Origin: CAIRDP01 sp037141915
GTDB lineage: Bacteria > Bacteroidota > Bacteroidia > Bacteroidales > FEN-979
Direction of reading: 5' to 3'
NCBI GenBank assembly: GCA_037141915.1
Contig: JBAXBP010000069.1
Span: forward strand, 1 to 15,530
DNA: 15,530 nucleotides
The notes under the pieces were generated by a model that worked only from the letters and a program-made list of their open reading frames with translations, was not told the DNA's origin and searched no databases. A program made the position numbers and the translations under genes. Positions 1 through 7,665 of the stretch are shown here, in pieces. Within the stretch, counting starts at the first letter, position 1; each line of letters starts with the position of its first letter.

Positions 1-928
1 CTATATAATAAGGCGAGGTTCCCCCTATGGTCCCCTGGTAATTTAGGCGGTAAGCAAACACGAGATATTTTTTCACTATCGAGATGAATTGCCGGTGGGT
101 TATCGATAGTTTCACGAATGCGTACGGACTGTTTCCCAGGAAACTTGGCGCGGCCATGATAAGCACTTCCGACCATATTCCCTTGTTGGGGGCCGCCTCA
201 TTGTCGCGGGTGTCATAGATCAGCCCCATCTTTACAAAGGTGAGTGTTCCTCCGTTGGCTTCCTGCGGATTAAGGAGCCCGTACTTCACATAATCGTCCC
301 AGAGCAGCGCAGTATCGGGCAGCTGGTTGCTTTCTTTCTTGCCTGCATTGATCTTGCTGATATCCACGGTCGACATCCGTATATCGAAAAAATTGATACC
401 TGCGAGCCAGCGGACTTTCTGGCCAAATATAGGGCCCTGGAAATCGGCCATGATACGGAACAGCCTTCTTTGGGTACGGTAATAAACCCTGGATATATAA
501 TCGCTGCTTCCCTGGGTTTCCAGGGAATGATTGTAGTTGGTTTCATAGCCGTTGAAGCCATAAAAATCGAGGGCCCGTTCGGGAAGATAAGTGATGTCGC
601 CTGTGAACCTTATATGGCCGGGAATGAGCGTTTTCGAATCATAAAAAATCTGGAAGACCGAGCTGCCCTTGGTAAAGAATGAAACTTCCGCATAAAAAGT
701 CTGCCTGTAATCGGGGTAGATAGTTCCATCCCCGTAATCGAATATTTGCCCAAGCACTCCAAGCTGCAGGCCCTGGTCGGCATCGTAGCCGATCACGGGA
801 AGCGCTGCAGGCACCCATCCTTTTTTCCGTTTTTCCTTCTTATGCAGGGTGGTGTCGGCCTGGGCCAGGGCCACCTGGGAAGCGAAGATGAAAAAACCTG
901 TAACAAGCAGGAGTACACTTTTTCTCAT
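1..928 (-). CDS. Omp85/BamA-like outer-membrane beta-barrel protein (partial, C-terminus off the left edge)
   Basis: An open frame of 309 codons runs without a stop from an ATG at 928 to the window edge. The product begins with a signal peptide (MRKS, a hydrophobic core, then ALA before Gln23). A short basic stretch follows, and then alternating, aromatic-rich strands begin at once (PVIGYDADQGLQLGVLGQIF near residues 45-64; GLIYDTRDNEAAPNKG near 237-252). The GLIYDTRDN..P.KG pattern is typical of bacterial surface antigen (D15/Omp85) barrels, which insert or export proteins or lipids at the outer membrane. No POTRA domain is visible between signal peptide and barrel, so this is probably one of the short, barrel-only members common in Bacteroidota. 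Its ATG overlaps the symporter stop by one base (TGATG), so translation is likely coupled. The substrate is unknown; the family call is fairly safe, any assembly role is not. Confidence 0.78.
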   Translation of the reverse strand, partial: MRKSVLLLVTGFFIFASQVALAQADTTLHKKEKRKKGWVPAALPVIGYDADQGLQLGVLGQIFDYGDGTIYPDYRQTFYAEVSFFTKGSSVFQIFYDSKTLIPGHIRFTGDITYLPERALDFYGFNGYETNYNHSLETQGSSDYISRVYYRTQRRLFRIMADFQGPIFGQKVRWLAGINFFDIRMSTVDISKINAGKKESNQLPDTALLWDDYVKYGLLNPQEANGGTLTFVKMGLIYDTRDNEAAPNKGIWSEVLIMAAPSFLGNSPYAFVKLSITHRQFISIVKKYLVFAYRLNYQGTIGGTSPYYI

Positions 929-2340
929 CAGGCCTTATTGTTGGTGAAGATGTTTACGATCACTAAAGTCACGGCCGAAACAACGATGGAAAGAATAGCC
1001 AGGTCGGCCTTATCCTTGAAAAATTCCATGGGGTTCTGCTGGAACATGGCGATGGCAATCAATATAAAAATATAGGCTATGCCGCTGGCAAAACTTGCAA
1101 GAGCCGCCCTGCTGCTGATCTTCCAGTGAAACGAGGCGACCGAGGCGGGGATGATCGTAAACCCTATGCCTGTTATGAATATGATCACTGCTACCAGGTC
1201 CCTGAGGAAGAATGCGCCAAGGCAGCTCAGGAAGCTTACCGAGATGATCCCTATACGGGTGATCTGCATACGGCGTTTGTCATCCGATTTCTTCCCGGAG
1301 AGCTTATCATACCAGTCTACCGCCACCGAAGAAGCAAGTACGAAGATCTGGGTGTCGGCGGCGCTCATGATTGCCGCAAATATCATGATCAGCGAGGCCC
1401 CGAGAAGCTTTCGGGGCAATAACAGGGTAAGGCCTTTGGCAAAGGCATCCTTGGCCTCTATGCCGGGAAGATGGCTGTGGGCCGCAAGTCCCACAATGGT
1501 GATTGCAATACCCGTAATCACTGTAAAGATTGCCGACAAAATGAACCCATCCCTGACAATGCGGTCTGAACGTGCTCCGTATACTCTCTGCCAGTATTCG
1601 GCGCTCTGGAATATGATAAAGATACCGAAACCTGTAAAGGCAATGGTCATGCCGATGTTCATCCGTGAGAAATCAACAAGCTCCAGGGTGAAATCCTTCT
1701 TGTCATCCTGGAATATCACCGAAGCGATCATGATGATAATGACAAGAAGCACGAAATACTGGAAGATGTCGGTGCGGATCACGCTCCTGAACCCGCCGGC
1801 CAGAAGATAAGTCATGATAAGGGCAGCGCTCATCAGCAGCCCGGTCTCGTATGACCATCCGCTGATGTGTGCCAAAAGACTGCTTCCCGCAATGAACTGG
1901 TTCAACAGCATTCCCGAATAAACAATCAGAAGTATGATGGCCGAAAACAACCCCACAGGCTTGTTGAATTTGAAATAAAACCAGTCGGAAAGCGTGTAGA
2001 ATTGCTTCTCCCCGCTGAATTTCCTGAGCTTTATCCCGTATGGAATAAACACCAGGAAACCAATTGCCGTGCCTATGAAAACTGCAAAAGCCGACATCCC
2101 GAATCGGTAAACATAAGCCGAATATGCCACCAGGGCTGCTCCGCCTATATAACTTGCAACGACTGAAGTCACAAAACCAATGATGCCGATTTTCCTCCCG
2201 GCTATCATGAAATCAGAATCGGATTTACGCTTTGAGGCATACAAGCCGATTCCAAGGCTTGTTGAGGCATAAAGAACAAGCAGAAGAATATCGAATGGAC
2301 TGAGGTTGCTGCCCTGGAGCTGTTCGAAAAACCTGTTCAT
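928..2340 (-). CDS. Sodium:solute symporter (SSS family)
   Basis: This 470-residue inner-membrane protein has about 12-13 hydrophobic segments. It carries the landmarks of the SSS (SLC5/PutP) family: YASKRKSDSDFMIAGRKIG after the first helix (residues 34-52), GGFRSVIRTDIFQ (182-194) and SAADTQIFVLASSVAVDWY (326-344). Ser337 and Ser338 in the last stretch sit where the family's Na2-site hydroxyls lie. It should couple Na+ influx to uptake of a small organic solute. The substrate cannot be read from sequence; sugar, proline, pantothenate and sialic-acid carriers all share this fold. The length is near the family norm. The ATG is the only Met before helix 1, and an in-frame TGA lies a few codons upstream. 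The gene has its own strong promoter-like sequence directly upstream and overlaps the Omp85-like gene downstream. Confidence 0.9.
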   Translation of the reverse strand: MNRFFEQLQGSNLSPFDILLLVLYASTSLGIGLYASKRKSDSDFMIAGRKIGIIGFVTSVVASYIGGAALVAYSAYVYRFGMSAFAVFIGTAIGFLVFIPYGIKLRKFSGEKQFYTLSDWFYFKFNKPVGLFSAIILLIVYSGMLLNQFIAGSSLLAHISGWSYETGLLMSAALIMTYLLAGGFRSVIRTDIFQYFVLLVIIIMIASVIFQDDKKDFTLELVDFSRMNIGMTIAFTGFGIFIIFQSAEYWQRVYGARSDRIVRDGFILSAIFTVITGIAITIVGLAAHSHLPGIEAKDAFAKGLTLLLPRKLLGASLIMIFAAIMSAADTQIFVLASSVAVDWYDKLSGKKSDDKRRMQITRIGIISVSFLSCLGAFFLRDLVAVIIFITGIGFTIIPASVASFHWKISSRAALASFASGIAYIFILIAIAMFQQNPMEFFKDKADLAILSIVVSAVTLVIVNIFTNNKA

Positions 2341-2344
2341 ATAA

Positions 2345-2374
2345 CAAAGATAATAGGATATTCATAAATGTCAA
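2345..2374 (-). promoter_or_regulatory. Bacteroidota-type promoter for the symporter gene
   Basis: Read on the minus strand, TTGACA (2374-2369) is followed by 16 bases and then TATCTTTG (2352-2345). This is an exact TAnnTTTG -7 element, with 19 bases between TTG and TA, which matches the consensus described for Bacteroides. Only four bases separate the element from the ATG at 2340. Transcription would therefore start at or next to the start codon, giving a leaderless or near-leaderless mRNA. Confidence 0.72.
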
Positions 2375-2414
2375 GGGTTCAGATATCAAAAAACATGGCC
2401 CGGGATGACTGTCG

Positions 2415-2454
2415 TTCGTCGAACTTTCCATGACGTTCGACGAATTAATTTTTT
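2415..2454. promoter_or_regulatory. 10-bp inverted repeat TTCGTCGAAC/GTTCGACGAA with T-rich tail
   Basis: TTCGTCGAAC (2415-2424) and GTTCGACGAA (2435-2444) are perfect reverse complements around a 10-base loop. TTAATTTTTT (2445-2454) follows on the plus strand. The left arm with one more base (GTTCGTCGAAC, 2414-2424) is itself an odd palindrome. The hairpin lies about 40 bases upstream of the symporter -33 box and about 85 bases past the glycosyltransferase stop. The shape fits an intrinsic terminator for plus-strand transcription, yet no plus-strand gene precedes it. A minus-strand operator or a terminator for the glycosyltransferase mRNA are alternatives. The rest of the 191-base gap shows only the symporter promoter. 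Confidence 0.45.
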
Positions 2455-2531
2455 CATTGAAGTCGCAGGTGTTTACTTTGCTTAAAATTCAACAGCCATG
2501 ATAAACTATGCCGATATCCTTTACCTTGAAG

Positions 2532-4601
2532 CTACGGGTTAGGCCCGGATTTACCAGCATCATCAGGCCTGAGCATGTCATAATTTACCTTGTACAGGTA
2601 TGCAGGCTCATTATCAGTGGTCCCCATCTGGCAGACTTTGGTCGTGAATTTTGGATATTTGAACTTGATATATTCCACAAAACGCTCAACTGTATTATTG
2701 GTATTCCCGTTCCTTGTGGCGCCGTCGGCCCTCAGGCTGGCTGTGAGTATATGGGTGACCCCCGAACGTCTCAATAAATTTACCAGCGTATCCGCAAAGA
2801 CGATGGTGATCTTATAACCTGTCTCACGGACCCATGAATTAACTGTGTCGAAACTGTCGGTTATGTCGATACGTGCATTTCTCATTTCATGCACCACGCT
2901 CACCCTCAGGCTGTCGGGTATCTTCAGAACATAGCAGGGTATCGCTTCTGTTGTCGCTTTCCTCATGATCCCATAACCAACAAGCCACTTTTTGAACTTA
3001 TAATAAATTTCACGGGGGACGGGATGGTTGCTTATGGAATAATTCTGGATAAACGTATAATGCTGCTTTTTCTGAAGTTCACTCCTGACCATTGAATCAC
3101 CTGAAATGGCAGGAATTTTTGCGATCCCGAAAAAATCCCTCCCCCTGCTGTATATAAACGAGATGGAAGGTTTGCGGCAGGCTGTAACAGAACCGGCGGG
3201 AAGGTTTGTTGAGGTCCATTCGCTGATCCTGCAGTAATTCTGCCAGTCGGGAGTAAGTCCCGAATACTGGTCCTTAATCTGCTTGACCACAAGGATATCC
3301 CTGGCAGATCCTTCCAGTGCAAAGACCAGGAGGGCTAGAGAAAGGACAGGCAGAACGAACTGGAAAATCTCCATTTTTTTCAGGCAGAACAGGTAATAAA
3401 AGAAGGAGACCAGCAGCAGCAGGACGAGGGGAAAGTAAGAAATGATATAACGGTCCTGCAGCCACATCACCTGCGTGATGAGGAAGATACCAGCCATGGA
3501 AACTGCCGTATAAATTATTGTAAATAAGAGGAAAAGGTTTTTCCCTTTAACCATTAAAAGTAATCCGCAAACCGACAGCACGGTCAGTATGGTAAGCCAG
3601 GTAAGGGCTGCAGTTTCCCTGCCACCTTCACGCAGTCCCATAAAAACGTATACTGTCTTGGAAATATAATAGTTGGAATTCTGAATAAAACGGTTTATAA
3701 ATCCCGCCGCATCTTCCACTCCTGAGCCGGGGGAATAATAATCCTTTGCCATGAAACTGCCCGCCTGGCCTGAGAAGATAAAGCCCGCACTTCCCCAGAT
3801 CATCGATTTGACTGCAAGGAAAACAAGAAAAACCAGGGCGAAGGATCCCGGCAAATACAACATGTTCTTCCATTCGGCCCTGAGGAGGAAAAACACTGCA
3901 ATTGCAAGTACCGAAGCAAAACCGATAGGGCGGGTCAGGCCCAGCCCCAGTAAGAGGACCGCGATAAGAAGATGGTTCGCTGCCATGGTTTTGAATGAAC
4001 CTCCCCGGGTCTTACCAACAAACAGCTTAAAGAAAACAAAGAAGGTTACCGATTGAAGGAAGAGGAAGAAGGCCTCGGTGTATGTCTGGCTGGAGTAATA
4101 CAGTAATGAAGAGTTTACCGATAGCAGGAGAAGAGTGATGGTCATCACCAGGGGAGGAACGTTGTCTTTTAAAGCCCTGTACATGAAATACACGAACCCC
4201 AGCATGCAGAGCAGCGAGATGGATTTAAGGGGTATGGCGCTGATCCCGAAAGCCGCAACGAAAGGCCCGAGGAATACAGGGTAAAGAGGCCCCTGGAAGG
4301 ATGGGAAAACAAAATGATGGATGAAGTCGTAGGCCCTTTCGACGTAAGCCGAATCATCACCTGCCAGGCTGAAACGGATATCAAAAAGAAGAAGGCTGAA
4401 AACCACGGTAAGCAGAAGAGAGGCAATCAGGACCTTGCCTGAATGTTTTAACAGGTAGGAATTGGTTTTTGAAAACAAACCAGGCCCGGTGCTGATGTCC
4501 GGGGTTTTCCCTTTTTTACCGGGATTGGGTCCTGGGGGATTTTGCTGTGGCCCTATGTTCCGGCCGGGTTTCCTGTCTGACTGTAACTTCTTTTTTGCCA
4601 T
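2532..4601 (-). CDS. GT-C type membrane glycosyltransferase (family 39/ArnT-like)
   Basis: This is a 689-residue protein. Residues 1-45 are a basic, Pro/Gly-rich cytoplasmic tail and 57-73 form the first membrane helix. The first periplasmic loop starts with AGDDSAYVERA (80-90); the paired Asp82/Asp83 match the catalytic acidic motif of GT-C enzymes. FQGPLYP (102-108) stands in for the usual H/QxPLYP motif. Many further helices run to about residue 430, followed by a soluble C-terminal domain of roughly 250 residues ending at GKSGPNP. Such enzymes transfer a sugar from a polyprenyl-phosphate donor to lipid, glycan or protein on the outer face of the inner membrane. Donor and acceptor are unknown. 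It starts 10 bases after the CPBP protease stop, so the two are probably co-transcribed. The N-terminal tail is unusual in length, but the ATG fits the spacing to the preceding gene. Confidence 0.75.
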   Translation of the reverse strand: MAKKKLQSDRKPGRNIGPQQNPPGPNPGKKGKTPDISTGPGLFSKTNSYLLKHSGKVLIASLLLTVVFSLLLFDIRFSLAGDDSAYVERAYDFIHHFVFPSFQGPLYPVFLGPFVAAFGISAIPLKSISLLCMLGFVYFMYRALKDNVPPLVMTITLLLLSVNSSLLYYSSQTYTEAFFLFLQSVTFFVFFKLFVGKTRGGSFKTMAANHLLIAVLLLGLGLTRPIGFASVLAIAVFFLLRAEWKNMLYLPGSFALVFLVFLAVKSMIWGSAGFIFSGQAGSFMAKDYYSPGSGVEDAAGFINRFIQNSNYYISKTVYVFMGLREGGRETAALTWLTILTVLSVCGLLLMVKGKNLFLLFTIIYTAVSMAGIFLITQVMWLQDRYIISYFPLVLLLLVSFFYYLFCLKKMEIFQFVLPVLSLALLVFALEGSARDILVVKQIKDQYSGLTPDWQNYCRISEWTSTNLPAGSVTACRKPSISFIYSRGRDFFGIAKIPAISGDSMVRSELQKKQHYTFIQNYSISNHPVPREIYYKFKKWLVGYGIMRKATTEAIPCYVLKIPDSLRVSVVHEMRNARIDITDSFDTVNSWVRETGYKITIVFADTLVNLLRRSGVTHILTASLRADGATRNGNTNNTVERFVEYIKFKYPKFTTKVCQMGTTDNEPAYLYKVNYDMLRPDDAGKSGPNP

Positions 4602-4611
4602 AGGCTTAACA

Positions 4612-5529
4612 TCAGATTTTAACCGGTTTTCTTCGGTATACCATGAAAAGGCAGGTAAAAGTCATCAGCATGCTGAGCATGATGAGAAGAACACTATGGG
4701 TGCTGCCGAAGTCCTGGTATTTCTGGCTTATAATCCCCAGGTTTGCAAGATATGAAACTACAATGGCCCCGCTGTTATTGACAAAATGGGCGAAAACGGG
4801 AACCCAGATTGAACCGCTCCAGTAAAACAGGTAGCCAAACAGCACCCCCAGGATCATCCTGGGAAGCAGTCCGTAGAACTGCATATGCATGACGGCAAAA
4901 AGGAAGCCGGTAAGAAAGATTGCGACATGAATGTTTTTAAACAAGTCCCTGAAAAGCTTCTGTAGTAAACCGCGGAAAATAAACTCCTCTCCCACCGCAG
5001 GAAGAATTCCTATCATGAAAATGTTGAACAGGAAATTGCCGAACGATTTTCCTGCAAGAAAGGTGTCGGTAACCTTCCCGGCCTGTTCCTCGGCGCTCTT
5101 CATCCAGTCCTCAAGCCCTTTCAGGGCGGGTGGCAGCTTCATCATTTCGTTGATATCGACCAGCCAGTTGATGAAAGGAAGGGAAATGAACATCATCGCA
5201 AACACGATAAGATAAATGCTCCCGCTTGCCGTTGTTTTTGCCTTCAGGTATGACCATGAACTTCCTTCGAACAGGTACCCGGCCAAAACCGCAGGGATGA
5301 TAAACAAGCCGAAGGATTGTGTGACCTGGAAATATTTCAGAAGAGGAAGAGCCCTGGGATCATCCAGGTGGCTGAGGAGAAGGAGGGTTCCTGCCAGGTT
5401 GTTATGAAAGACCGGCATTGCAATCAGAAGGGCTACAGCAAAGACTACCAGGAAACATGAAAAAGCAAGGGCAATGGCGAAGACCAGGCGGCTGAATGGA
5501 TTGAGATTTCCAAGAAAGGCATGTTTCAT
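4612..5529 (-). CDS. CPBP family intramembrane glutamic endopeptidase
   Basis: This 305-residue multi-pass membrane protein carries the three CPBP (Abi/CaaX-protease-like, Rce1-related) motifs. These are EEFIFRG (Glu181, Glu182, Arg186), FAVMH (His215) and HFVNN (His248, Asn252), each within a hydrophobic segment, as expected for the intramembrane active site. The family cleaves prenylated proteins in eukaryotes, while in bacteria substrates are mostly unknown; some members process peptides or act in self-immunity. Nothing nearby resembles a bacteriocin, so I infer a housekeeping or envelope role only. The gene is divergent from dusB across 44 bases and leads the likely two-gene operon with the glycosyltransferase. 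The start is the first ATG in a well-formed N-terminus; a clear promoter was not found. Confidence 0.88.
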   Translation of the reverse strand: MKHAFLGNLNPFSRLVFAIALAFSCFLVVFAVALLIAMPVFHNNLAGTLLLLSHLDDPRALPLLKYFQVTQSFGLFIIPAVLAGYLFEGSSWSYLKAKTTASGSIYLIVFAMMFISLPFINWLVDINEMMKLPPALKGLEDWMKSAEEQAGKVTDTFLAGKSFGNFLFNIFMIGILPAVGEEFIFRGLLQKLFRDLFKNIHVAIFLTGFLFAVMHMQFYGLLPRMILGVLFGYLFYWSGSIWVPVFAHFVNNSGAIVVSYLANLGIISQKYQDFGSTHSVLLIMLSMLMTFTCLFMVYRRKPVKI

Positions 5530-5548
5530 GAGATGTTGCTGAATTGGC

Positions 5549-5556
5549 TATTTTTG
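5549..5556 (+). promoter_or_regulatory. Candidate -7 element (TAnnTTTG) for dusB
   Basis: TATTTTTG matches the Bacteroidota -7 consensus and lies 17 bases upstream of the TTG start. No convincing TTG -33 element is found at 19-20 bases spacing, so this call rests on the -7 box alone. Confidence 0.35.
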
Positions 5557-5573
5557 TGCTAAATTAAATAATT

Positions 5574-6545
5574 TTGGTAAAGATAGGTGAGGTAGAAGCA
5601 GGTGAATTTCCGGTGATCCTTGCTCCCATGGAGGATGTAACGGATTCCCCGTTCCGTTCTATCTGCAAGGATTTCGGAGCTGATGTGCTGATAACCGAAT
5701 TCGTGGCTTCGGAGGGTCTTATCCGGGATGCCTGGAAAAGCAGGATGAAGATGCAGTTTGAGCCGGGGGAAAGGCCGGTGGGGATACAGATCTTCGGCTC
5801 TAACATAGATACGATGATGAAAGCGGCTGAAGCGGCTGAAGCCGCCGGCCCTGATTTCATAGACCTGAACTTCGGTTGCCCGGTACGTAAGATCGTCATG
5901 AAAGGCGGAGGCGCAGCCCTTTTACAGGATATACCTAAAATGATCGCAATGGCCGGGGCTGTTGTGAAATCCACGAGGCTGCCGGTTACTGCAAAGACCA
6001 GGCTGGGATGGGATGAGAATCATATTGAGATTGTCGGTATCGCCGAGCGGCTTCAGGATGCAGGGATACAGGCGATAAGCATTCACGGGCGTACCAGGTC
6101 CCAGTTGTACGGGGGCAAAGCCGACTGGACCCGGATCGGTCAGGTGAAAAGCAATTCCCGGATGCATATTCCCGTCTTCGGCAACGGGGATATAACTTCA
6201 GGCCCGGGAGCGAAAGAAATGAAAGAGCGTTACGGCGTGGATGGTATCCTGATCGGCAGGGCGGCAGTAGGGAATCCCTGGATATTCAGGGAAGTGAAAT
6301 CTTTTTTGGAGAATGGCAGCTTACCATCTCCGCCATCCGTAAGCGAAAGAATAAAAATAATCAGGCTGCAGCTGCTGAAGTCGGTTCCATACAAGGGGGA
6401 ACGTGCCACCTTGTTCGAGATGAGAAAGATGTACAGTGGCTATTTTAAAGGGATACAGGGGTTCAAACCATACAGGATGCGACTTGTGAATGCAGCTTCG
6501 CTTGAGGAAGTTGATTCAATTCTCACCGAAATGCATTATCTTTGA
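5574..6545 (+). CDS. dusB: tRNA-dihydrouridine synthase (DusB/NifR3-like)
   Basis: This 323-residue flavoenzyme reduces uridines to dihydrouridine in tRNA D-loops, using FMN and NADPH. It begins with the FMN-binding APMEDVTDSPFR (17-28). NFGCP (99-103) carries the catalytic Cys102. Lys141 sits in TAKTRLGW, HGRTR is at 171-175, and the phosphate-binding GNGD (203-206) and GRAAVGNPW (229-237) complete the TIM barrel. A helical RNA-binding tail follows. No ATG is available: the frame is closed by TAA at 5565, leaving TTG at 5574, or less likely ATT at 5571. The TTG gives the expected family N-terminus (a short IG.xxxxxxVILAPM lead). The downstream SRPBCC ATG lies 32 bases past the stop, suggesting an operon. 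Assignment to the B subgroup is by overall resemblance. Confidence 0.93.
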   Translation: MVKIGEVEAGEFPVILAPMEDVTDSPFRSICKDFGADVLITEFVASEGLIRDAWKSRMKMQFEPGERPVGIQIFGSNIDTMMKAAEAAEAAGPDFIDLNFGCPVRKIVMKGGGAALLQDIPKMIAMAGAVVKSTRLPVTAKTRLGWDENHIEIVGIAERLQDAGIQAISIHGRTRSQLYGGKADWTRIGQVKSNSRMHIPVFGNGDITSGPGAKEMKERYGVDGILIGRAAVGNPWIFREVKSFLENGSLPSPPSVSERIKIIRLQLLKSVPYKGERATLFEMRKMYSGYFKGIQGFKPYRMRLVNAASLEEVDSILTEMHYL

Positions 6546-6577
6546 GGTTAAAGAACAGTAAAATAATAAGCAGAATC

Positions 6578-6958
6578 ATGAAAGACTTCAAAAAATATTA
6601 TCATATACCGGCCCCGCCTAATGAAGTGTATGCCGCGCTGACTAATCCCGTCACCCTTTTGCTATGGACAGGTGAACCTGCAGTCATGACGACAGAGCCG
6701 GGAACTGAATTTTCGCTATGGGACGGAAGCATTGTAGGAAAGAACCTTGAATTTGTTGAAGGCAGTAAAATAGTCCAGCAATGGTATTTCGAAGGTCAGC
6801 CCGAGGAATCCATAGTTACCATCATCCTTCACGCCGAAGGTAAAGGAACCTCTGCCGAACTGCGGCACAGCAATATCCCTGATACTGAATACAAGGATTT
6901 TGTAAACGGATGGGATGAGTATTATTTCGGGGCATTGGCAAGCTTTTATAAAGAGTAA
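6578..6958 (+). CDS. SRPBCC / AHSA1-like domain protein
   Basis: This 126-residue protein consists of a single START-like (SRPBCC) domain of the AHSA1 (activator of Hsp90 ATPase homologue 1) type. Characteristic pieces in order are PPNEVYAALTNP (residues 12-23) with a following LWTG, FSLWDGSIVGKNLEF, IVQQWYFEG, and a C-terminal helix with GWDEYYFGAL. These proteins form a hydrophobic ligand cavity; a biochemical function is rarely known and none is proposed here. An in-frame TTG at 6542 would overlap the dusB stop, but the domain begins right at the ATG at 6578, so that start is preferred. The lipoprotein ATG lies 25 bases downstream. It is probably transcribed with dusB. Confidence 0.8.
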   Translation: MKDFKKYYHIPAPPNEVYAALTNPVTLLLWTGEPAVMTTEPGTEFSLWDGSIVGKNLEFVEGSKIVQQWYFEGQPEESIVTIILHAEGKGTSAELRHSNIPDTEYKDFVNGWDEYYFGALASFYKE

Positions 6959-6983
6959 AACAAAAATCCAAAAAAATATCATC

Positions 6984-7613
6984 ATGAAACCTGTTAAATT
7001 AACTACCGGCATCGTCGGCATAGTTTCCCTGATGCTGATTATGGCATGCCAATCGCCGGTCTCTCTTACCAGCTGGAAAAACCCCGACGATCATTTCCAG
7101 GTCTCCAAAGTTGCAGTTATTCCCCTGTTTACCAAGCTGGAATACGTTAAGCCTTTTGAATATACGATGTGCGCCTATTTTAACCAGCAGGGCCTGAAAT
7201 GCATAGGTTCCCTCGATTTTCTCAACCCTACGAAATCTTACACTGTTGAACAGGTGAGGGCAAAGATCGACAGCCTTGGAGTCGATGCCGTGCTGATCTT
7301 TAAATATACAGGTACCGACAAGGAAACCAGTTATGTGCCGGCAACGTATTATGGAGGTTACGGAAGCTACTGGGGCTGGGGCGGAGGTTTTTACGGCGGA
7401 GGAGTGTATTCGGGCGGGTACTGGTCCACGACATCCACAATAAATTTAAAATCGGTAATGTATGACGTTCAGAACACCCAGGCGGCATTCTGGACTGCCG
7501 ACATCAGTGTGACCGACCTGCAGTATGTTGACCAGGCCGGGCTTCAGATGGCACAGAAAATATATGCCGACTGGCAGAACTACGGTATGATCAAGCCTGT
7601 AGCAAAGAAATAA
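6984..7613 (+). CDS. Secreted lipoprotein with a Gly/Tyr/Trp-rich insert
   Basis: This 209-residue predicted lipoprotein has a basic start (MKPVK), a hydrophobic core and the lipobox IMAC at residues 19-22, with Gln23 following. The mature part opens with SWKNPDDHFQVSKVAVIPLF. It then shows an alpha/beta region including VRAKIDSLGVDAVLIFKYTG, a strongly Gly/Tyr/Trp-rich stretch (GGYGSYWGWGGGFYGGG and onward, about residues 119-142), and a region starting STINLKSVMYDVQNTQAAFW. The pattern of a strand-helix core with an S-W-K-x-P opening recalls DUF4136-type lipoproteins, though I cannot confirm membership. It probably sits in the outer or inner membrane facing the periplasm. The ATG at 6984 is chosen over an upstream in-frame TTG/ATG region because the signal peptide begins there. 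Confidence 0.72.
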   Translation: MKPVKLTTGIVGIVSLMLIMACQSPVSLTSWKNPDDHFQVSKVAVIPLFTKLEYVKPFEYTMCAYFNQQGLKCIGSLDFLNPTKSYTVEQVRAKIDSLGVDAVLIFKYTGTDKETSYVPATYYGGYGSYWGWGGGFYGGGVYSGGYWSTTSTINLKSVMYDVQNTQAAFWTADISVTDLQYVDQAGLQMAQKIYADWQNYGMIKPVAKK

Positions 7614-7630
7614 ACAGGATTATTTTTTTT
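7596..7630 (+). terminator. Weak candidate terminator after the dusB-SRPBCC-lipoprotein genes
   Basis: CCTGT (7596-7600) can pair with ACAGG (7614-7618) across the stop codon, and ATTA plus eight T follow (7623-7630). The stem is only 5 bp with a 13-base loop, so the T-tract is the stronger part of the evidence. The short gap to 7666 separates two converging genes. Confidence 0.35.
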
Positions 7631-7665
7631 ATCTTTCCGGAAGGAAGGTTTGGCTGGTGGAATAA

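Noticed and set aside
1151..1810. Plus-strand open frame of 219 codons opposite the symporter
   Set aside because: It is a shadow of a confident minus-strand membrane protein gene and has no plausible composition or motif of its own.
4612..5529. CPBP protease as a bacteriocin-immunity or abortive-infection gene
   Set aside because: No bacteriocin, peptide transporter or defence gene is adjacent; the neighbours are a glycosyltransferase and a tRNA-modification gene.
5578..5585. TATCTTTA on the minus strand as a promoter for the CPBP gene
   Set aside because: The -7 match is one base short and no TTG lies at the right distance; too weak to list.
6542..6577. Upstream TTG extension of the SRPBCC gene overlapping the dusB stop
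   Set aside because: The twelve extra residues precede the domain and the ATG at 6578 gives a normal N-terminus.
6915..6983. Upstream extension of the lipoprotein gene into the SRPBCC gene
   Set aside because: It would bury the signal peptide and lipobox behind 23 residues; the ATG at 6984 restores a normal lipoprotein start.
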